From contig JACJYB010000002.1 of assembly GCA_020636355.1 (NCBI GenBank), forward strand, positions 558,001-622,000: a stretch of 64,000 bases of DNA, in the 5' to 3' direction. A program made the position numbers and the translations under genes. Shown in pieces: positions 34,521-43,052 of this stretch. Source of the DNA: Lewinellaceae bacterium (GTDB lineage Bacteria; Bacteroidota; Bacteroidia; Chitinophagales; Saprospiraceae). How positions within the stretch are numbered: position 1 is the stretch's first letter; each line of letters starts with the position of its first letter. The notes beneath the pieces were generated by a model that had not been told where the DNA came from, did not search any database, and worked only from the letters and a program-made list of their open reading frames with translations.

Positions 34521-35210
34521 ATGAAAAAGTACTTCCTCATCGGCACCCTACTTAGCCTGCTATCGACCATGACCATCGCTCAGAACGAATCTTCTGTAGG
34601 CGTTAAAGGCGGCGTCTTATTCTCCAACATCCAGGTGAACGGAGTTATGGATGCGCTAATCCCTGAAAAAGCATTTTATACAGGGTATGCCACCGGATTG
34701 TATTACGATCTACCCCTTAATGACCAATGGTCGTTTGTACCCGGTGTCAACTACCAGGAGAAGGGATTCCATCTTAAGGAAGGCTGGAATATGCAAGTCT
34801 TACAGATTCCCCTGGATGTACAATTGAAAGCCACAACCAAAGTGCAATTTGTGGAGACTCCTTTGCTCCTTAAGTATCGTTTTGGAGAAGGACCGGTCCG
34901 GTTCTATCTAGCTGCCGGGCCCTCCGTATCGTATGCGTCCAGAGCACGGCTAGAAACCAAAGCAAGCCTAATCCTGGACTTTAACATCAGCGAGACCAAC
35001 ATCAATCTGAACAACCAGAATTACAATCGTTGGGGTGTAAATGGCGTAGGAATGGCCGGCGTTGAAATTCCTGCCGGAAGGGGTAAAATCTTATTGGAAG
35101 GTCAATATCAGCAGTTGATTACCGATTTCATCCGCGATCCAATCGTTGATATCCATGTAAGGAATTATGGTTTCGGATTTAATATCGGCTACCAAATCCC
35201 CTTAAATTAA
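34521..35210 (+). CDS. Outer-membrane beta-barrel (porin-like, PorT-type) protein
   Basis: A 229-residue protein with signal peptide (MKKYFLIGTLLSLLSTMTIA) and alternating polar/hydrophobic strands ending in NYGFGFNIGYQIPLN, typical of small eight-stranded barrels. Features such as GVKGGVLFSNIQVNG at the start of the mature part and FYLAAGPSVSY fit the outer-membrane beta-barrel family common in Bacteroidota. The ligand or role is unknown. A strong terminator follows at 35246-35269. Confidence 0.82.
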   Translation: MKKYFLIGTLLSLLSTMTIAQNESSVGVKGGVLFSNIQVNGVMDALIPEKAFYTGYATGLYYDLPLNDQWSFVPGVNYQEKGFHLKEGWNMQVLQIPLDVQLKATTKVQFVETPLLLKYRFGEGPVRFYLAAGPSVSYASRARLETKASLILDFNISETNINLNNQNYNRWGVNGVGMAGVEIPAGRGKILLEGQYQQLITDFIRDPIVDIHVRNYGFGFNIGYQIPLN

Positions 35211-35245
35211 CAATTAGAACCAGCACCAATAATTAACAATGGCTG

Positions 35246-35269
35246 AGCTGCTTCGAACCCGGAGCAGCT
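35246..35269 (+). terminator. Rho-independent terminator after the porin-like gene
   Basis: A 10-bp stem (AGCTGCTTCG/CGGAGCAGCT, one G-U pair) with an AACC loop, followed by TTTCATTTT. Confidence 0.8.
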
Positions 35270-35299
35270 TTTCATTTTACCCCTCAGCGCATACAACGA

Positions 35300-35566
35300 T
35301 CAATTCAATTGATCATTTCCCACCGGTGGATAGTCATTCTGGGCGGTGATGCGATTCTTCCACCAGATCAGGCCAATTGCTCCTACCAGGACATAGGGCA
35401 TGGCAAGCATGTAAAGGATTCCTGTGTTCAACCCTTTACCTGCAGTGCCTCCATGTTGAAGGTTAGACTCAGCCGTAGCCCGGCACATCGGACACTGAGC
35501 GATTAATGAAGAAGCAGCCATCAGGAAAACAAGGGACAAGATGAGCGATAGAATCAATTTTCTCAT
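35300..35566 (-). CDS. Small exported CxxC protein at the end of the respiratory operon
   Basis: An 88-residue protein: a signal peptide (about residues 1-23, ending SLIAQ), immediately followed by CPMCRATAESN, then a membrane segment at about 50-70 (ILYMLAMPYVLVGAIGLIWW). The CPMC motif at the start of the mature part faces the periplasm and could bind copper or heme, or exchange disulfides. It is the last of the minus-strand cytochrome oxidase genes, 18 bp after the DUF420 gene. The position suggests a role in oxidase assembly; this is inference from context. Confidence 0.75.
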   Translation of the reverse strand: MRKLILSLILSLVFLMAASSLIAQCPMCRATAESNLQHGGTAGKGLNTGILYMLAMPYVLVGAIGLIWWKNRITAQNDYPPVGNDQLN

Positions 35567-35584
35567 AGCACAAAAATACGAAAT

Positions 35585-36118
35585 CTAGGAATAGCAAGGC
35601 ATCAACATCAGATAACAGACCGGTCCGGTTATGGCAACATACAACCACAACGGATAAACCCACCTGGCCATTTTGCGATGCTGCACAATTTGCCCCGTAT
35701 AGCCGCGAATGAATGTAAATAATACCAGTGGGAAACTTACTGCGGCCAGGAGGATGTGCGTCATTAACAGGAAAAAATAAACATAACGTATGGCTCCCGG
35801 CTGGCAAAAACGGGTTTCTTCGGTAGTAATGTGGTATAAAACATACGATACGAGGAATATCAGGGAAGTAATCAGGGCAGTAATCATCAGCTTTCGGTGT
35901 AAGGAAATCTTTTTCCGCTTGACCGCAATGTAAGCTAATACCAAAATCACTGCTGTAAGTGCGTTCAGAGTAGCATGAAAGGGCGGCAAGATCGAAAAAT
36001 CCACCTCCGTTTCGAATTTAAACTGCCGCATCAACGCAACCAGAAGGAGCACTACGAAGCTAACGATGTAGGCTATGACATTGAGTTTGCGGGCCAGCTT
36101 CAAATCGGGTTGGCTCAT
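35585..36118 (-). CDS. DUF420 family membrane protein (putative oxidase assembly factor)
   Basis: A 177-residue protein with five predicted membrane helices and a DUF420 pattern: histidines in ILPPFHATLNALTAV and LHRKLMITALITSLIF, YVLYH, and VQHRKMARWVYPLWLYV. DUF420 proteins cluster with heme-copper oxidases, and relatives (CtaM) are needed for oxidase maturation. It lies 5 bp after the SCO-like gene and 18 bp before the small CxxC gene. Confidence 0.88.
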   Translation of the reverse strand: MSQPDLKLARKLNVIAYIVSFVVLLLVALMRQFKFETEVDFSILPPFHATLNALTAVILVLAYIAVKRKKISLHRKLMITALITSLIFLVSYVLYHITTEETRFCQPGAIRYVYFFLLMTHILLAAVSFPLVLFTFIRGYTGQIVQHRKMARWVYPLWLYVAITGPVCYLMLMPCYS

Positions 36119-36123
36119 AGACT

Positions 36124-36651
36124 TTAATTTTTTGGCAACAACAGTGCAATATGGGTCACCATCTTTTTCAATTCTTCCGGATTACGCCAATGATAAGTGC
36201 TTCGGATTTCATCCTTGGAATCTATCAGCGTAAGAACATCTGGGCCAAAATAAGTTGGAAAACGGGAGCGAATGGACGGCAAATTGGGGTTAGAGCTTAC
36301 GATCTTATAAGTAGCTAATTCTGGCATTGCATCAACATTATCTGCCATGCCAATCAGTTGGAAATGACTTACCGTGGCGTATTGTTCCTGTAAGGTAAGC
36401 AGGGTGGTACCCAGATCAATCCGGTTTCCCGGTGTATAAAAAGCAACCACATGGACATCCCCGGATAACCAGACAGCATTTAATCCGGGGTCCCAGCGAA
36501 CCAATGAATCGTAGGGCATGGTTCCGAGTAATTCCATCTCCGCAAAATTTTGCTTTTGGAACTCAAATCCCCGTTTCAGGTAGATGTACGAACCGATCGG
36601 CAGGACGATAAGAATTAATGCAACTGCAGCCCAGGTAAAATATTTACGCAT
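36124..36651 (-). CDS. SCO/thioredoxin-like membrane-anchored protein without cysteines
   Basis: A 175-residue protein with an N-terminal membrane anchor (about residues 8-26) and a periplasmic part whose order fits a thioredoxin fold of the SCO kind (VHVVAFYTPG near 67; FPTYFGPDVLTLIDSKDEIR near 131). SCO proteins deliver copper to the CuA site through a CxxxC motif and a distal histidine. This protein has no cysteine at all, and the position expected for CxxxC reads TPGNRID. It occupies the slot where SCO genes normally sit in this operon, next to DUF420. It is either a degenerate SCO or an assembly factor working by another means. Confidence 0.72.
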   Translation of the reverse strand: MRKYFTWAAVALILIVLPIGSYIYLKRGFEFQKQNFAEMELLGTMPYDSLVRWDPGLNAVWLSGDVHVVAFYTPGNRIDLGTTLLTLQEQYATVSHFQLIGMADNVDAMPELATYKIVSSNPNLPSIRSRFPTYFGPDVLTLIDSKDEIRSTYHWRNPEELKKMVTHIALLLPKN

Positions 36652-36777
36652 TGGATAGCATTTGAATCTTGTGATAAAAAAACATCATAGATGCTTTCTG
36701 GTTTAGTCCATGCAATGCTTTTGGCAACCATCAACATTAGGAATTACAGGCTATAATCCTAAAGCGGAATGTAAGGA

Positions 36778-37161
36778 TCAATCCCCAACTGGCTTGATGG
36801 TTTCGACAGCAGGCACCTGTTCATTTTTTTGAATGATTTGATCGCGGTTATGCAACCAGTGGTTTCCTTCCGAGAAAAATGCGATGACTGCCCACACCAA
36901 TAACAACATGGGAAGAAGTACGCTAAAACGCAGACCTTTCACCTCGTGTCGCATATGCATGAACTCAAATACAATGAGGTAAGCTTTGTATGCACTCATA
37001 GCAATCATAATGATTGCTAATATGGCTTCGGCTAAATGAAAGCCACTGATGATATATCCTTTTCCGGTAAGGGCCACCAATACTTCCGTAATGGTTATTG
37101 CCCCCAAAATCAAAATGGTTTTTAAAGCTAATTTTTTACCTGCTTCGTGATCGTGTGCCAT
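36778..37161 (-). CDS. Cytochrome c oxidase subunit IV (CyoD/CtaF-like)
   Basis: A 127-residue protein with three membrane helices (about 12-30, 36-60, 78-97) in the prokaryotic subunit IV pattern, with a conserved YKAYLIVFEFMHMRHE at about residues 58-73. It starts 24 bp after the subunit III gene. A 126-bp gap follows before the SCO-like gene, the largest inside this operon; I see no convincing promoter there. Confidence 0.88.
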   Translation of the reverse strand: MAHDHEAGKKLALKTILILGAITITEVLVALTGKGYIISGFHLAEAILAIIMIAMSAYKAYLIVFEFMHMRHEVKGLRFSVLLPMLLLVWAVIAFFSEGNHWLHNRDQIIQKNEQVPAVETIKPVGD

Positions 37162-37185
37162 TCGATAGAGTATTTTGAATCAATT

Positions 37186-38133
37186 TTACAATAGATAATA
37201 AACCAGAAATACGAAGACCCAAACCAGGTCCACAAAGTGCCAGTAGAGTCCAATTTTCTCGACCATTTCATAGCCATTCTTACGTGCTACATAAATGCCA
37301 CTGATCACATTGATCAAAATGATCGTAAGAAACAAAACCCCTGAAAATACGTGGAAACCATGGAATCCGGTGATGAAGAAGAAAAGAGCACCAAAAGCCT
37401 TGGGGCCAAAGGGTGCGGATTTAACCTGACCGGCATCGACGCCCGAGGTCACTTTGAATTTGCGGTGGATGTAACCATCTTCATCAATTAATGCATCCGG
37501 ATAATCACCAGGATGGCTATGACTTACGGCAGCCTCCCCGTGATCTGCAGTAGCCTCCTCTCCATGACCACCCTCATGTGCGTTGATATTATGAATCAAA
37601 TAGCTGTATCCGGCTTCAAAGGCTTCTCCTTCACTGCCATCAGCATTCAGGAATATGCCATCTTCGGTCATACGGCCAAAGGGATTCACATGAATGGAGG
37701 TATATTCTTTGGCAATAAGCGTGGTCCACTCCCAAGCCTGACAACCCAGGAAGGTAAATCCACCGATAATAGTCAATAACATCCAGTTAATGACACCTTT
37801 GCGATTCTCGTTATGTCCTTCCTGCACCGCGCGCATCATCGTAAACGAGCTGGCCAAAAGAACGAAGGTCATGAACGTCACGAAGATGAGTGGCAGGTTT
37901 GCCTCCCCGGTAAACGGGAACTTATTGAACACCTTCTCAGGCACAGGCCAATTGGGCATACTGAAGCGCAAGGCTCCATATCCGATCAGAAAGCCGGCAA
38001 AAGTAAAGGCATCCGATAACAGGAAGTACCACATCATGAGCTTGCCATAACTGGCCTTCATGGGGGGCTTCCCTCCGGACCAAAGGTTATTGTCCTGTTC
38101 GACTACTTCTGTACTAGATATCGTCTCAGCCAT
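37186..38133 (-). CDS. Cytochrome c oxidase subunit III, larger paralogue with His-rich insertion
   Basis: A 315-residue heme-copper oxidase subunit III. The conserved core includes KLMMWYFLLSDAFTFAGFL, FHGFHVFSGVLFLTI and the terminal YWHFVDLVWVFVFLVYYLL. Between about residues 185 and 235 there is a loop with many histidines and acidic residues (HEGGHGEEATADHGE, then SHSHPGD), lengthening it beyond the 200-residue standard. Comparable long forms exist in other Bacteroidota. It follows the shorter subunit III gene by 7 bp; both would belong to the same aa3 oxidase. Confidence 0.93.
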   Translation of the reverse strand: MAETISSTEVVEQDNNLWSGGKPPMKASYGKLMMWYFLLSDAFTFAGFLIGYGALRFSMPNWPVPEKVFNKFPFTGEANLPLIFVTFMTFVLLASSFTMMRAVQEGHNENRKGVINWMLLTIIGGFTFLGCQAWEWTTLIAKEYTSIHVNPFGRMTEDGIFLNADGSEGEAFEAGYSYLIHNINAHEGGHGEEATADHGEAAVSHSHPGDYPDALIDEDGYIHRKFKVTSGVDAGQVKSAPFGPKAFGALFFFITGFHGFHVFSGVLFLTIILINVISGIYVARKNGYEMVEKIGLYWHFVDLVWVFVFLVYYLL

Positions 38134-38140
38134 ATGAACA

Positions 38141-38719
38141 TCATTGTATTAACAGAAAGAATAATAAATATACCCAGAGAAGATCCACGAAATGCCAATA
38201 CGTAGTGGTCAACTCAAGGCGGGTTAATCGATTTCTTAAGAAGGTAAACGGCAAACTGAATGCCTGTACCATGGCAACGACCATTATGGCCAGGCCGCCC
38301 AATACATGGGCAGCATGAATCCCGCTGATCGCATAAAAGAATGAGCCGGAAGGGTTTCCGTTGATCTCAATACCTATCCCATACAAATCCATCCATCCTT
38401 TGTATTGGAGGACCAGGAAAGCAATTCCTAACAAAAAGGTAAGCACCAATGCTCCCTTATAGCGGAATTCCTTGCCCGCTTTGTACGATAGATACGCGAA
38501 ATGAATGGTTACACTGCTTAAAAGTATGACCCCCGTACTTACGTAAAAAATACTCGGAACCTCATAATCAAGCCAGTTACCGGCACCTTTTCGAACCATG
38601 TAGGCACTGGTAAATGCTCCAAACATCATCAGGATACTAGCCAGAGAGATCCATAACGCCAATTTGTGCGGATGAATCTTACTCTGCGTATAGCTTTCTT
38701 GATGGCTCAATGTCTGCAT
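38141..38719 (-). CDS. Cytochrome c oxidase subunit III, shorter paralogue
   Basis: A 192-residue protein with five membrane helices and the subunit III end motif TTYWHFVDLLWVYLLFFLL. HKLALWISLASILMMFGAF near the N-terminus and GIHAAHVLGGLAIMV in the third quarter are typical. Two tandem COX3-type genes are normal in Bacteroidota aa3 loci. Its first base overlaps the last base of ctaB. Confidence 0.93.
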   Translation of the reverse strand: MQTLSHQESYTQSKIHPHKLALWISLASILMMFGAFTSAYMVRKGAGNWLDYEVPSIFYVSTGVILLSSVTIHFAYLSYKAGKEFRYKGALVLTFLLGIAFLVLQYKGWMDLYGIGIEINGNPSGSFFYAISGIHAAHVLGGLAIMVVAMVQAFSLPFTFLRNRLTRLELTTTYWHFVDLLWVYLLFFLLIQ

Positions 38720-39630
38720 TAGATTGAATCAATTAATACGACTATAAATGTGATGGGCAAGTACAGTAAGGATGCATACAACAACCCTTTGGCACTTGCT
38801 TTATCATTTGCACGGAAGAATCGATATGCTTTCCAGATAAAAAACGATCCTGCTACTCCAAGAGCCAGGCAGCTTGCCCAGGATAAAAGCCCCAGAAATC
38901 CCGGTAATGCGCTTACGGGAATGAGTGCCAGGGTATAGATAAAAGCATACTTACTGATGTCACCGGTCTTACCTGCAGCCATATTGGGTAACAACTTGTA
39001 CCCGGCTACCTGGTAATCCTCAAATCCCAGCCATCCTATCGACCAAAAATGCGGCATCTGCCAGATGAACTGAATGGTAAACAGAATCAGAGCGACCGGG
39101 CCAATGGATCCGGAGAAAGCGACATATCCGATCAATGCGGGCAAAGCACCGGGTATAGCCCCTACCAATACCGAGATCGAAGTATATCGTTTTAATGGCG
39201 TATAGATAAATGCATACAAGACAAGGGACAAAGTTCCCAAGAGCGTCGTCAGCGGATTAAACAGAGCCAGGGCAATGATTCCGGTGGCAGCAAGCAGCCC
39301 GGCAATGATAACCGCCTGCGAGACAGACATTCGTCCTGCCGGCAAGGGCCGATTGGCCGTGCGGCTCATCAGAGCATCAAAATCCTTCTCCAAAACTTCA
39401 TTCAGGGTGTTGCTGGCTGCGGTGATGGCAAATCCACCCACAAACAACAATGCCAGGCTACTCCAATGAATGTTGCCGCCAGAGGCAATCAGGTAACCCA
39501 GGATAGAAGTAAACACCACCATCAAAGTCAGCCTGAATTTGAAAAGCAACTTCAAATCCTCGACCCTGGAATACGTCTTGGCTTCCAGTGCTCCAACCAA
39601 CGGCATACTTTGTTCTTTAATTTCCTTCAA
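38719..39630 (-). CDS. ctaB: Protoheme IX farnesyltransferase (heme O synthase)
   Basis: A 303-residue UbiA-superfamily prenyltransferase with the prenyl-diphosphate-binding motif NTLNEVLEKDFDALMSRTAN (about residues 86-105), followed by RPLPAGRMS. It attaches farnesyl to heme b to make heme O, the precursor of the heme A needed by the oxidase encoded in the same operon. Nine or so membrane segments are expected. It lies 24 bp after ctaD. Confidence 0.96.
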   Translation of the reverse strand: MKEIKEQSMPLVGALEAKTYSRVEDLKLLFKFRLTLMVVFTSILGYLIASGGNIHWSSLALLFVGGFAITAASNTLNEVLEKDFDALMSRTANRPLPAGRMSVSQAVIIAGLLAATGIIALALFNPLTTLLGTLSLVLYAFIYTPLKRYTSISVLVGAIPGALPALIGYVAFSGSIGPVALILFTIQFIWQMPHFWSIGWLGFEDYQVAGYKLLPNMAAGKTGDISKYAFIYTLALIPVSALPGFLGLLSWASCLALGVAGSFFIWKAYRFFRANDKASAKGLLYASLLYLPITFIVVLIDSI

Positions 39631-39654
39631 CGCTTATTGGTATTATAGCTCTAC

Positions 39655-41499
39655 TTAATGATCACCAGCTTCTTCCCCTTCAGCTAACGGAACATACTGA
39701 GGTATGAACTCATTTCCATCCTTGGCATAATCGTACGCCCAACGATGTACGGTTGGTATTTTGCCGGGCCAGTTGCCATGTGGTGGATGAATAGGTGTAG
39801 TCCACTCCAGGGTATTCGCACCCCATGGATTTTTGGTTTTTACTTTCTTCCCTTTCCAGATGGAGTAGAAGAAGTTAAATACAAAGAGAAGCTGTACAAA
39901 AAATACAATGATCGCCGAAATGGTAATGAATTTGTTCATCACAGCAAAATGGCGGAAGGCATCAAACTGATCAAAACTGTAATATCTTCTGGGAACACCA
40001 GCCATCCCAATGTAGTGCATTGGCCAGAAGATGGCGTAAGCCCCGATCATCGTAAACCAGAAATGAACTTTACCCATGGTCTCATTCATGAATCGACCAA
40101 ACATCTTCGGGAACCAGTGATAAATACCGGCAAACATCCCGAAGAATGCAGCGACCCCCATTACAATATGGAAGTGAGCTACGACAAAATAGGTATCATG
40201 CATTTGAATATCAATGGCGGAATTACCCAGAAAGATTCCGGTCAGACCACCTGAGATAAACATGGACACAAAACCAATAGAGAATAACATCGGCGTATTT
40301 AGCCGAAGATTACCTCCGTAGAGCGTCGCAATCCAGTTAAATACTTTTACTGCCGAGGGAACCGCGATAATTAGCGTGAAAAGCACAAAGAAATTGGATA
40401 TGAACGGGTTGACCCCGGCCATAAACATGTGGTGAGCCCATACGATGAAGGACAAAAATGCAATCGCTAATATCGAAAGTACCATCGCCCGGTAACCAAA
40501 GATCGGTTTGCGGGCATGTACAGACATGACCTCGGAAACAATACCCATCGCCGGGAGGATGATAATGTAAACTTCCGGGTGTCCCAGGAACCAGAATAAG
40601 TGCTGATAAAGAATGGGACTACCGCCGGAATAATCAAGTGCTTGTCCGGCTATGTAAATGTCGCTCAGGTAAAAACTGGTGCCTAATATGCGGTCAAACA
40701 TCAACAACAGAAAACCGGATACCAATACTGGAAATGATAACAAACCGATAATTGCCGTTACCAGGAACGCCCAGATGGTCAAAGGCATACGCCACAAACT
40801 CATACCCTTGGTCCGCAAATTGAGAACTGTAGTGATGTAATTAATACCTCCCAACAAAACCGAAACCACAAAAAACACCAAACTGACCAACCATAAAGTC
40901 ATACCGGTTCCTGATCCTGAAGAGGCCTGTGGTAATGCTGACAAAGGCGGATAAGCCGTCCATCCTCCGGCAAAAGGTCCCGTGCTGACAAATAACGACA
41001 GGAACATGACCACGCTGGCCAGGAAGAAAAACCAATACGAAAGCATATTAAGGAAGGGAGAAGCCATATCTCGGGCCCCTATCTGTAACGGGATAAGCAG
41101 GTTGGAAAATGTTCCGCTCAACCCAGCTGTAAGTACAAAGAATACGATAATGGTACCATGCATGGTAACCAACGCATAATAGAAATCCTGGGATAAATGG
41201 CCAACACCATCATCACCGATCGTGATCCACTGACCCAAAATAGGCTTTAACCAGGCCATACTTTCTTCCGGGAATCCTAACTGCAAGCGGAATATCACCG
41301 ACATAGCCGCTCCGATTATTGCCCAGAAAATACCTGTGATCAAAAACTGACGAGCGATGATCTTGTGATCCTGGCTAAAAATATACGTCGTAATGAAGTT
41401 AGACTGATATTTATCTCCATGATGATGCTCATGGAAATGATCATCAAATCCTTGCTCCTCAATCAACACTTCAGGCTCATACTTTATTACCTCAGCCAT
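39655..41499 (-). CDS. ctaD: Cytochrome c oxidase subunit I
   Basis: A 614-residue heme-copper oxidase catalytic subunit. It has the CuB/heme ligand motifs LGHPEVYIIILPAMG (His and the cross-linked Tyr), WAHHMF, and HDTYFVVAHFHIVMG, with the first low-spin heme histidine in VTMHGTIIVFF. The HPEVY tyrosine marks an A-type oxidase. A His-rich N-terminal stretch (DDHFHEHHHGD, about residues 20-30) precedes TM1 in the cytoplasm. It reduces oxygen to water in the inner membrane while pumping protons. The start is 16 bp after the subunit II gene. Confidence 0.98.
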   Translation of the reverse strand: MAEVIKYEPEVLIEEQGFDDHFHEHHHGDKYQSNFITTYIFSQDHKIIARQFLITGIFWAIIGAAMSVIFRLQLGFPEESMAWLKPILGQWITIGDDGVGHLSQDFYYALVTMHGTIIVFFVLTAGLSGTFSNLLIPLQIGARDMASPFLNMLSYWFFFLASVVMFLSLFVSTGPFAGGWTAYPPLSALPQASSGSGTGMTLWLVSLVFFVVSVLLGGINYITTVLNLRTKGMSLWRMPLTIWAFLVTAIIGLLSFPVLVSGFLLLMFDRILGTSFYLSDIYIAGQALDYSGGSPILYQHLFWFLGHPEVYIIILPAMGIVSEVMSVHARKPIFGYRAMVLSILAIAFLSFIVWAHHMFMAGVNPFISNFFVLFTLIIAVPSAVKVFNWIATLYGGNLRLNTPMLFSIGFVSMFISGGLTGIFLGNSAIDIQMHDTYFVVAHFHIVMGVAAFFGMFAGIYHWFPKMFGRFMNETMGKVHFWFTMIGAYAIFWPMHYIGMAGVPRRYYSFDQFDAFRHFAVMNKFITISAIIVFFVQLLFVFNFFYSIWKGKKVKTKNPWGANTLEWTTPIHPPHGNWPGKIPTVHRWAYDYAKDGNEFIPQYVPLAEGEEAGDH

Positions 41500-41515
41500 A
41501 TGCTTGAATTTTCAA

Positions 41516-43012
41516 TTAATTTAAGATTTGGAATTCGGTTCTGCGATTATTTTGTCTTCCTTCTTCGGTATCATTTGTATCCACTGGCCGGTTTTGACCA
41601 TAACCTACAGCTGTCAACCGGTTTGCATTAATCCCATGTTGAACCAGATAATCACGTACGGATTCCGCACGCTGTTGGGATAATTCCTGATTTGCTGCAG
41701 CGTCACCTGTGTTATCCGTATGACCAGCCAATTCTATGCGAAGGTCCGGATGGTCATCCAAAACATCGATCAGGTTGGCCAATTCATAGCGGGACAGTGC
41801 GGTGAGGGTTGCGGAACCCGTCTCAAAATGCACGTAGTTCAAACGTACAATGCGGGCAGCAGCCGATGTAGCCGTATCTGCTTTGGCAAAAGCATCCATG
41901 AATTCAGCCTTTCTGTTGGCAACATCTACGTTCAAAAGTTGTCCTTTGTACGGGTCGTCATCCGAATTCCTAATGCTATTCAAATAGTACGATTTTTGAC
42001 TCTGCAACCAAGCATCGTATTCGGCTTCCGATACGATACGTACGGTGCGCCGCATGGAGAAGTGGCCTTTTCCGCATAACTCAGCGCAGGCCAATTCAAA
42101 ATTCACATTTTTCCAGTACGGACCGAGTGATGGATCCGTTTCATCATACAGAAAGTCATATTTACCGGATGCGCGCAAACGGTCTCTGAATTCCTGCGTC
42201 GTTTCTTTTGGGGTGAAAACAAAAAATGTCGGTATACCAGGTATAGCGTCCATCTTAACCCGGAAATGAGGCAGGTAAAAGTCATGCAATACGTCCCGGG
42301 CCGTAATCCGGACACGGACTTTGTGATTAACCGGCAGAACGATCTCATCAGGTAAAAAGTCATCCAGGTTCTTGTCGTCGGTATAATCCTGTCCCAGTGG
42401 ATTTGCAGCAGTAATTTTATGGTAATCCCGCGTTCCCAGCGCACCATCAGGCCCCGGATAACGTAGAATCCAGTTAAACTGAACCCCGGTGGCTTCTATC
42501 TCGATGGCTTCTTCATCTTCATTAACGTCTGCCATTACATTGTTCCAGGCAACCAAACCTTTTGCTACCAGGCCACACATCACCAGGGCTGGGATGACTG
42601 ACCACCAGATCTCCAAGGTGTTATTATGCGGAAGGAACATCGATTTTCTCCCTTTTTCGCCCCGGTAACGGAATGAGAACCAGAACAAGGCTATTTGTGT
42701 AGCGATGAATACAATACCGGTGAAAAACAGGGTAATCGAGAATAGGTTATCCAGTTCTTTTCCATGCACACTGGAAGCTTCCAGCGGACCGAAACCAAGC
42801 ATATAATCTTTATAATAATAAGCAGACCAAAGACAAAAGACCAGGAATGCAATCATAAAAACCAATAACCATCTGGCCTGAACCCGGTTATCCCGGGCTT
42901 CCGTTTCTTCTTCTCCACGCAAAATACCCGAAAGTTCGGTGAGTCTTGCGATCTGAACGATCAGTACCATAACCATTATGGCAATTAAAACAATGATCAG
43001 CGGAGTCGACAT
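41516..43012 (-). CDS. ctaC: Cytochrome c oxidase subunit II fused to an OmpA-type peptidoglycan-binding domain
   Basis: A single 498-residue frame. Membrane segments are at about 3-23, 48-66, 90-113 and 136-157. A cupredoxin domain follows with a complete CuA site: H249, C309, E311, C313, H317 and M320 (CAELCGKGHFSM). From about residue 388 to the end is an OmpA C-terminal domain: VHFETGSATL, AGHTDNTGD (D433), LSQQRAESV (R448), GYGQNRPV and NNRRTEF. D433 and R448 correspond to the residues that bind diaminopimelate in OmpA. Both domains would lie in the periplasm, so topology is consistent. Ordinary subunit II is about 250-380 residues and may carry a cytochrome c domain; an OmpA tail would tether the oxidase to the cell wall. 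Confidence 0.93.
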   Translation of the reverse strand: MSTPLIIVLIAIMVMVLIVQIARLTELSGILRGEEETEARDNRVQARWLLVFMIAFLVFCLWSAYYYKDYMLGFGPLEASSVHGKELDNLFSITLFFTGIVFIATQIALFWFSFRYRGEKGRKSMFLPHNNTLEIWWSVIPALVMCGLVAKGLVAWNNVMADVNEDEEAIEIEATGVQFNWILRYPGPDGALGTRDYHKITAANPLGQDYTDDKNLDDFLPDEIVLPVNHKVRVRITARDVLHDFYLPHFRVKMDAIPGIPTFFVFTPKETTQEFRDRLRASGKYDFLYDETDPSLGPYWKNVNFELACAELCGKGHFSMRRTVRIVSEAEYDAWLQSQKSYYLNSIRNSDDDPYKGQLLNVDVANRKAEFMDAFAKADTATSAAARIVRLNYVHFETGSATLTALSRYELANLIDVLDDHPDLRIELAGHTDNTGDAAANQELSQQRAESVRDYLVQHGINANRLTAVGYGQNRPVDTNDTEEGRQNNRRTEFQILN

Positions 43013-43052
43013 ATTACGCGCTATTAATGTTTACAATTTCGAATAAAATGAG

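Noticed and set aside
37186..38719. Tandem COX3 genes as a recent duplication or a pseudogene
   Set aside because: The two differ greatly in length and sequence and both keep the subunit III end motif; paired COX3-type genes are normal in Bacteroidota oxidase operons.
41516..42000. Possibility that the OmpA domain is a separate gene joined to ctaC by a sequencing error
   Set aside because: The frame is continuous through a normal linker after the CuA domain, codon use does not change, the OmpA part has no signal peptide or start of its own, and the topology of the fusion is sensible.
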